Positions 58,484-64,000 of a stretch of 64,000 nucleotides of DNA are shown one piece after another. Positions within the stretch are counted from its first letter, which is position 1; each line of letters opens with the position of its first letter. Where the stretch lies: the NCBI RefSeq assembly GCF_001831495.1, contig NZ_CP017689.1:868001-932000 (forward strand), written 5' to 3'. The notes beneath the pieces were generated by a model that saw nothing but the letters and a program-made list of their open reading frames with translations, was not told the DNA's origin and ran no database searches. The DNA comes from Thalassotalea crassostreae (GTDB lineage: Bacteria; Pseudomonadota; Gammaproteobacteria; Enterobacterales; Alteromonadaceae). The position numbers were made by a program, and so were the translations under genes.

Positions 58484-59659
58484 ATGACCAATTCGTCACA
58501 ATTAACGTTAATTACTAATGCGAACTTATATACGCCTAAGTTTGTTGGCAATCGCAATGTCCTTGTCGCTGGTGGCAAAATTGTCGCGATAAGCGAACAG
58601 GCAATAGAGTTGCCGGAATCGTTAAATGTTAGCCTTGTTGATTTGGCTGGTAAACGTTTAGTGCCAGGATTTGTGGACAGTCATGCACATATTACTGGTG
58701 GTGGCGGTGAGGCTGGTTTTAGCACACAAGTACCGCCAGTAAATATAAGTGAATTCACTCATGCTGGCGTAACTACGGTTATCGGCCTACTCGGTACTGA
58801 TGACACCACGAGAACAACGGGAAATGTTCTTGCTAAAGTGAATGGTTTACGCGAAGAAGGTATGTCTGCGTATTGTTGGACAGGTGGTTATCATTACCCT
58901 CTGACGACATTAACAGGTAGTGCAAAAACAGATATTGTTTATCTCGATTCAGTTATCGGCATTGGCGAGTTTGCGATTAGTGATCATCGTTCAAGCCAGC
59001 CAACATTTGATGAAGTGATCAAGCTAGCTAGCGAGGCTCATGTTGCAGGTTTAATAACCGGTAAAGCCGGTGTTATACACTTTCATTTAGGTGATGGTGA
59101 TCGTAAGTTGCAATTAATCGAGCGTGCTATCAGTGAAACTGAAATCCCTGCGCGGGTGTTTAATCCAACGCATGTTAATCGCAATAAACCGCTTTATGAA
59201 GATAGCTTGCAACTGCTAAAACTTGGTTGCAACATCGACATCACAGCATTCCCAAAAGATTGCAGTGAGCCGGGCTATAGCGCGGCAGAAGCAATCAAAA
59301 TAGCTGTTGATCGCAAGGTTTCACTAGAACAAATTACGGTAAGCTCTGACGGCGGTGGGTGTATGCCATTTTTTGATTGTCAGGGTAATTTAACCAAAAT
59401 GGATTTTGGCCGAGCAATAACCTTGCTCGAAGCGCTACAAGAGAGTGTTGAATTAGGCATAGACTTTGAACAAGTTTTACCTATGTTGACATCAAACGTA
59501 GCAGAATATTTACGCCTAAATAATAAAGGCCGAATCGTTGAAGGCAACGATGCAGACTTTGTTGTATTAGATAAAGATTTAAATATTACTGATGTAATGG
59601 CGATGGGCCATTGGCATTTAAAAGACGGCCAGTCAGTAATAAAAGGAACATTTGAGTAG
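58484..59659 (+). CDS. iadA: Isoaspartyl dipeptidase IadA
   Basis: A 391-aa amidohydrolase that cleaves beta-aspartyl dipeptides. The binuclear zinc site is built from DSHAHITGGGGE, the bridging position in a GKAGVIHFHLGD context, and the histidine of NPTHVNRN; the acid is in SSDGGG. Its placement 9 bases before cyanophycinase indicates a role in hydrolysing the beta-Asp-Arg units that enzyme releases. Confidence 0.94.
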   Translation: MTNSSQLTLITNANLYTPKFVGNRNVLVAGGKIVAISEQAIELPESLNVSLVDLAGKRLVPGFVDSHAHITGGGGEAGFSTQVPPVNISEFTHAGVTTVIGLLGTDDTTRTTGNVLAKVNGLREEGMSAYCWTGGYHYPLTTLTGSAKTDIVYLDSVIGIGEFAISDHRSSQPTFDEVIKLASEAHVAGLITGKAGVIHFHLGDGDRKLQLIERAISETEIPARVFNPTHVNRNKPLYEDSLQLLKLGCNIDITAFPKDCSEPGYSAAEAIKIAVDRKVSLEQITVSSDGGGCMPFFDCQGNLTKMDFGRAITLLEALQESVELGIDFEQVLPMLTSNVAEYLRLNNKGRIVEGNDADFVVLDKDLNITDVMAMGHWHLKDGQSVIKGTFE

Positions 59660-59668
59660 AGGTTTTGT

Positions 59669-60490
59669 ATGTGTGCATCACAAGTATCTGAAGGTCAGGA
59701 ACGTGGTTATATTATTCCAATTGGTGGAGCTGAAGAGCGAGTAGACCGTCCAGTCATTTTGCGTAAATTTGCGCGCCTTTGTGGTGGCAAGAAAGCGAAA
59801 ATTGTCGTCATTCCTACGGCTTCAATGCTAGAAGAAACAGGACCAAATTACATTAAAGTATTTAATGAGATTGGTGTGGAAGATGTTGTTTCATTGCCTA
59901 TTAATGATCGTGAAGATAGCTTTCGTGAAGATTATTTAGATGCCATGGAGAATGCGTCTGGTATCTTTATTACTGGTGGTAACCAATTGCGTCTGTCGAC
60001 GATTATTGGCGGCACACCGGTTGCCAAAGCAATCCGTCGATTGAACGCTGATGGTGTTCATATAGCTGGCACTTCTGCTGGCGCGGCGATAATGCCCGAG
60101 CATATGATTGCTGGCGGTAGAACAGGTTCACTTCCTAATGAGCAAGGCGTAACTTTTGCACCAGGCTTAGGTTTATTTAATAAGTTAATATTGGATCAAC
60201 ACTTTAGTCAGCGTAATCGATTAGGTCGTTTGTTATCAGCGGTATCATATAACCCATTTGCTTCGGCAATCGGTATTGATGAAGACACTGCAGCATTTAT
60301 CGGTCCAGACAATGATTTAGAAGTTGTCGGTAGTGGTTCGATTACGGTTATTGACCCATCTGATCTTATTCATAGTTCAATGGCTGAAGCCGGTCATGGA
60401 GAAGCAGTAACGTTAGTTGGCTTGAAATTACATATGCTGAGTGAAGGCTCTGTATACAACATCATTACCCGTGAAGTTGACGGTAATTAA
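59669..60490 (+). CDS. cphB: Cyanophycinase CphB
   Basis: A 273-aa serine peptidase of family S51 that cuts cyanophycin to beta-Asp-Arg. The nucleophile S136 sits in GTSAGAA; GGAEE near the start, ITGGNQLRL and DQHFSQRNRLGRL are family hallmarks. There is no signal peptide, consistent with action on intracellular granules. It forms an operon with iadA and ends at the terminator at 60526. Confidence 0.95.
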   Translation: MCASQVSEGQERGYIIPIGGAEERVDRPVILRKFARLCGGKKAKIVVIPTASMLEETGPNYIKVFNEIGVEDVVSLPINDREDSFREDYLDAMENASGIFITGGNQLRLSTIIGGTPVAKAIRRLNADGVHIAGTSAGAAIMPEHMIAGGRTGSLPNEQGVTFAPGLGLFNKLILDQHFSQRNRLGRLLSAVSYNPFASAIGIDEDTAAFIGPDNDLEVVGSGSITVIDPSDLIHSSMAEAGHGEAVTLVGLKLHMLSEGSVYNIITREVDGN

Positions 60491-60864
60491 TTTCATATTA
60501 GCAACGCTAAAAATTTCGATAAATCAAAAGGTAGCTTAGGCTACCTTTTTTGTTTTTTAACCTTGGCAAAATAACGGATTTAGCTAAGCGATTTAAGCCG
60601 ATTTTTTGGATAACAAAATTTCCCAACAAATTACAGTTTAAAACGAGATAAAATCTGAAAGTGAATTATACTCAAATGAATAAAACCATTATGTATAAAT
60701 CTATTCGATTTGAGCTGTTAATGATGCTGCCTATTGTCCTGCATATTTAGTAACTCTAATTACATCATGGTACTAATTTTAATTGCGAATTTAGAGGTGT
60801 TTCAATTTCGAATTGCACGTCACGGTTTGTATTCGTCTGCTAATTTTTTCGCCAAGGAATCTAT
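60491..60864. other. cphB-cphA intergenic region
   Basis: 374 bases: a terminator at 60526-60553, then about 310 bases that must hold the cphA promoter. No convincing -35/-10 pair is visible. A 24-codon frame from 60676 lacks a ribosome site. Confidence 0.5.
60526..60553 (+). terminator. Terminator of the iadA-cphB operon
   Basis: AAAAGGTAGC pairs with GCTACCTTTT around TTAG and is followed by T residues. It separates the degradation operon from the synthesis gene. Confidence 0.92.
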
Positions 60865-63684
60865 ATGAAAATCGTTTCTACCAATGTCTATGTTGGTCCT
60901 AATTTATATGCTCATTTCCCCGTAATAAGACATGTTATTAATTTAGGTGTATTAGAACAGTATCCTTCAGTGTCATTAGGACAAGATTTTATTAATGGTT
61001 TAACGGATGCTTTACCAGGTTTAACTGAACACGGTTGCTCTTATCGAGAAGCTGGTGGTTTTATTCGTCGATTGTCAGAAGATGAAGGCACCTGGATGGG
61101 ACATATCTGGGAGCACGTGATCCTTGAATTACAATGTATGGCTGGTAGTGATGTAAGTTTTGGTAAAACCCGTTCTACTGGTGTTGAAGCGGAATACAAC
61201 ATGATTTTTGAATACCATCAACGCGACGTTGGATTGGAAGCTGCGCAACTTGGTCGTAATTTATTGATCTCATTATTACCGCAAGACGTGCAAAATCAGG
61301 TTGAACACAAATTGCCTGAAGATTTTGACTTTGCAGTTGAATTAGAAGATTTTATAAAATTTACTCAACGTAAAGAGTTTGGGCCAAGTACAGGCTCGTT
61401 AGTACATGCCGCTGAACAACGAAACATTCCTTGGATTCGTTTAAATAACTATTCGTTAGTTCAATTTGGTCACGGTAAATACCAGCAGCGAATTCAGGCG
61501 ACAATTACTTCTGAAACTAAACATATTGCGGTTGAGATCTCTTGTGACAAAGAGGATACCCATACCTTATTAGGCGATTTAGGCTTGCCGGTTCCAAAAC
61601 AAATTTTAACTTACTCAGAGCATTCCGCTATTCGAGCAGCTCGTCGTATCGGTTTTCCAGTTGTATTAAAACCACTTAATGCAAACCATGGTCGTGGTGT
61701 TTCGATTAATCTAAATAGTGACGAAGAAGTTAGTGCAGCGTTTGAGCATGCTCGCGAATATGGTACAGGTCGCTCTGTATTAGTCGAATCTTTCCTTACC
61801 GGCTTAGATCATCGCATGTTAGTGGTAGACAATAAGCTTGTCGCTGTTGCCAAGCGCGTACCAGGACATGTCGTTGGTGATGGTAAACATACCATAAGTG
61901 AGTTAGTAGATATTGTTAACTTGGATCCAAAACGTGGCGTCGGTCATGAGAAGGTACTGACTAAATTAGAATTAGATCGCCAAGCACAAACGCTAATGGA
62001 AGAAGCGGAATTAGATGAAAATTCAGTATTAGAAAAAGACAGAATATTTTACTTACGCTCAACGGCAAACTTATCAACAGGTGGTACAGCAATTGATATG
62101 ACCGATGTTGTTCATCCAGATAACAAAGCAATGGCTGAACGAGCGGTTATGGCGGTAGGACTTGATGTAGGTGGCGTCGATTTCTTAACTGATGATATTA
62201 CCCAATCCTATAAAGATATCGGTGGTGGTATTGTTGAAGTTAATGCTGCGCCTGGTTTTAGAATGCATGTTGCCCCTTCAGAAGGTAAGCCAAGGGATGT
62301 GGCAGGTAAGGTGATGGACATGTTATTCAAGCCTGGTGAGCCAACAACCATTCCAATAGCAGGCATTACTGGTACTAATGGTAAAACGACAACCTCGCGA
62401 ATGTTATCTCATATATTAAAAACTGCCGGCAATGTGGTGGGTATGACATCAACCGATGGCGTTTATATTGATGGTAACTTATCCGTTAAAGGCGACATGA
62501 CAGGGCCAGTATCATCAAATATTGTACTGCGAGATCCACTGGTAGATATTGCGGTATTAGAAACTGCTCGTGGTGGTATTTTACGTGCAGGCTTAGGTTA
62601 TCGTCACAACGATGTAGCCGCAGTACTCAATGTGCAAGAAGACCACTTAGGCCTTAAGGGAATCGATACAGTTGCCCAGCTTGCAGAAATAAAACGAATC
62701 GTTGTGGAAGTCACAAAGGGCACTGCCGTTTTAAACGCCGATGATCCTGAATGTTTAAAAATGGCTGATCATACTAAGGCAGAGCATATTTGTTATGTCA
62801 CCATTAACTCTGGCCATGGCCTAGTACGTGAGCATATTCGAGCTGGTGGTAAAGCGGTTGTTTTAGAAAAGGGCATCAATGGTGACATGATCACTATCTT
62901 TGATAACGGCTCTCATATTCCATTATTGTGGACTCATTTGATCCCTGCGACATTAGAAGGTAAGGCTATCCATAATGTGCAAAATGCCATGTTCGCGGCA
63001 GCACTGGCTTTTGGTTTAAATAAATCGTTAGAAGATATTCGCCACGGCTTACGAACCTTTAATACCACCTTCTTCCAAGCTCCTGGGCGTATGAATGTTT
63101 ATGATGAACATGACTTTAGAGTGATCTTAGATTATGCACACAACCCCGATGGTGTGCGCTTGATGAGCGACTTAGCGAGCAAGTTAGAAATCAAAGGTAA
63201 ACGTATTGTTGTTCTTGCAGGACCTGGTGATAGACGTGATCAAGATATCGAAAATATTGCCTTAGCTGCCGCTGGTAAGTTTGATTTATACCTGTGTAAA
63301 GCTGATGACAATCGTCGTGGTCGAGGCGTGACAGAAGTGCCTGATATCCTATCTAGTTCATTAAAGAGCGCAGGTATTAGAGAAGAACAGATATTTATAA
63401 TCCCTGATGAAGTTGAAGCCATCGAAAAGTCGCTACAATTGGCTGATCGTGATGATTTAGTTATGGTGTTTGGTGACAACATTACGCGTAGTTGGAAGCA
63501 AATCATCAACTTTAATAGTGATAAACCAGTAAGTGAAAATGAACAAACACCAGTGCAAACTGTGGTTTCAATGTTAGATACCAACGAGCCCGATCCATTT
63601 GTGCTAGAGCAAGGACTTAAAATTGTTCAAGATAGCCGTGGTGTGCGTGTGGTAAATGAAGAAATTGAAGAAGATAGCGATTAG
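60865..63684 (+). CDS. cphA: Cyanophycin synthetase CphA
   Basis: A 939-aa enzyme that builds the Asp backbone and adds Arg side chains using ATP. The N-terminal domain (1-~165) is followed by an ATP-grasp domain (LPVPKQIL, VVLKPLNANHGRGV, VEVNAAPGFRMHV) that activates the backbone. The Mur-ligase-like domain starts at about 495 with the P-loop GITGTNGKTTTSRML and continues through ETARGGILRAGLG and LDYAHNPDGVRLM. AAGGA precedes the ATG. It has a slightly acidic C-terminal extension (EEIEEDSD). The next cluster gene starts 16 bases downstream. Confidence 0.96.
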   Translation: MKIVSTNVYVGPNLYAHFPVIRHVINLGVLEQYPSVSLGQDFINGLTDALPGLTEHGCSYREAGGFIRRLSEDEGTWMGHIWEHVILELQCMAGSDVSFGKTRSTGVEAEYNMIFEYHQRDVGLEAAQLGRNLLISLLPQDVQNQVEHKLPEDFDFAVELEDFIKFTQRKEFGPSTGSLVHAAEQRNIPWIRLNNYSLVQFGHGKYQQRIQATITSETKHIAVEISCDKEDTHTLLGDLGLPVPKQILTYSEHSAIRAARRIGFPVVLKPLNANHGRGVSINLNSDEEVSAAFEHAREYGTGRSVLVESFLTGLDHRMLVVDNKLVAVAKRVPGHVVGDGKHTISELVDIVNLDPKRGVGHEKVLTKLELDRQAQTLMEEAELDENSVLEKDRIFYLRSTANLSTGGTAIDMTDVVHPDNKAMAERAVMAVGLDVGGVDFLTDDITQSYKDIGGGIVEVNAAPGFRMHVAPSEGKPRDVAGKVMDMLFKPGEPTTIPIAGITGTNGKTTTSRMLSHILKTAGNVVGMTSTDGVYIDGNLSVKGDMTGPVSSNIVLRDPLVDIAVLETARGGILRAGLGYRHNDVAAVLNVQEDHLGLKGIDTVAQLAEIKRIVVEVTKGTAVLNADDPECLKMADHTKAEHICYVTINSGHGLVREHIRAGGKAVVLEKGINGDMITIFDNGSHIPLLWTHLIPATLEGKAIHNVQNAMFAAALAFGLNKSLEDIRHGLRTFNTTFFQAPGRMNVYDEHDFRVILDYAHNPDGVRLMSDLASKLEIKGKRIVVLAGPGDRRDQDIENIALAAAGKFDLYLCKADDNRRGRGVTEVPDILSSSLKSAGIREEQIFIIPDEVEAIEKSLQLADRDDLVMVFGDNITRSWKQIINFNSDKPVSENEQTPVQTVVSMLDTNEPDPFVLEQGLKIVQDSRGVRVVNEEIEEDSD

Positions 63685-63700
63685 GCTTTAAGGATTTAAC

Positions 63701-64000
63701 ATGACTCAAAGTTTGATCTTAGATGATTGCCGGCGCTTAACCGGAAAAAACTTGCTATCGGACAAACCTGGAGCGGTAATCGATGTGTTTATCGACGGTT
63801 ATTCCCAATCTGCTGTTAAACAAGCGTGGCAGTGTCATGTGCAAAGTTTGCTAGACAGTGTTAACTGGCATAATGAAAAGACTTTTGTCAGACAGTTTTC
63901 TGGTGGTTTAACTTTGGCAATCAGCGCGCCAATGGACGCGCTTTATGCTGCTTGTGAATTAATTGAGCATGCCTGGAACTTCGCTGTGGCAGACGTTTCT
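63701..64000 (+). CDS. Cyanophycin-cluster gene after cphA, 5' part (Mur ligase-like, tentative)
   Basis: A 100-codon fragment beginning MTQSLILDDCRRLTGKNLL and running off the window. AAGGA precedes the ATG, and the gene is 16 bases from cphA, so they are co-transcribed. The start (LTGxNLLxxxPGAVIDVFIDG, then FSGGLTLAISAPMDALYAACEL) resembles the N-terminus of the second, shorter CphA-like/Mur-ligase protein that often follows cphA in proteobacteria. No catalytic motif lies in the visible part, so the identity is provisional. Confidence 0.55.
   Translation, partial: MTQSLILDDCRRLTGKNLLSDKPGAVIDVFIDGYSQSAVKQAWQCHVQSLLDSVNWHNEKTFVRQFSGGLTLAISAPMDALYAACELIEHAWNFAVADVS

Noticed and set aside
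60676..60750. 24-codon frame in the cphB-cphA gap
   Set aside because: No ribosome site and no feature beyond chance length.
1..64000. CRISPR array, prophage, insertion-sequence transposase or rRNA operon
   Set aside because: None seen: no regularly spaced repeats with unique spacers, no transposase or integrase motifs, and no rRNA sequence. The only mobile traces are the Rhs fragments and the tRNA 3' halves.

Overview
The window is 64 kb of AT-rich chromosome from a gammaproteobacterium, most likely a marine Alteromonadales of the Colwellia/Thalassotalea type. This placement is inferred from gene content and order, not from a database match. It rests on: the block ftsB-ispD-ispF-truD-surE-pcm-yqaA-nlpD-rpoS followed by convergent mutS and then recA; the block recX-alaS-aspartokinase-csrA-tRNA-Ser-tRNA-Arg; two sodium pumps (oadGAB and nqrABCDEF); and a TRAP transporter. 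Most of the window is core genome.

Layout. 1-3650: the end of a cyclophilin, then a two-component system, an outer-membrane barrel and a YgiW-like periplasmic OB-fold protein, which recalls the ygiW-qseBC neighbourhood of enterics. 3650-6550: an accessory island with a truncated Rhs tip plus a membrane-protein immunity candidate between 30-bp direct repeats, a HigB/HigA toxin-antitoxin operon with a readable promoter and operators, and a decayed Rhs remnant on the opposite strand. 6550-18000: the ftsB-to-recA core block, with an almost E. coli-like LexA-controlled recA promoter. 18250-23000: a metA-metH operon behind tandem MetJ boxes. 23100-26440: a large Tricorn-like protease. 26770-31550: recX (separated here from recA), alaS, lysC and csrA. 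31685-32490: a tRNA-Ser/tRNA-Arg operon that continues into a tandem array of degenerate tRNA-Arg 3' halves and duplicated terminators. 32667-37500: a Sel1-repeat protein and the oxaloacetate decarboxylase Na+ pump. 37680-45750: assorted housekeeping genes (VOC protein, RhlE-like helicase, AmpG-like permease, rlmG-yajG-ppi operon, alkB-bolA). 45816-48928: TRAP transporter. 49141-56532: fabV and the Na+-NQR operon. 56755-57534: three tandem paralogous mini-proteins of 42-51 aa that match nothing I recognise. 57623-64000: pdxH and a cyanophycin locus (iadA, cphB, cphA and the start of a further cluster gene).

How the genes work together. Na+-NQR and oxaloacetate decarboxylase both export Na+, and the resulting sodium gradient can power solute uptake such as the TRAP system, a typical marine arrangement. 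The cyanophycin locus pairs polymer synthesis (CphA) with full breakdown to free amino acids (CphB to beta-Asp-Arg dipeptides, IadA to Asp and Arg), which is a nitrogen store. The best candidates for undescribed biology are the repeat-bracketed Rhs-tip/immunity cassette, the three-member mini-protein family after nqrF, and the degenerate tRNA-Arg array.
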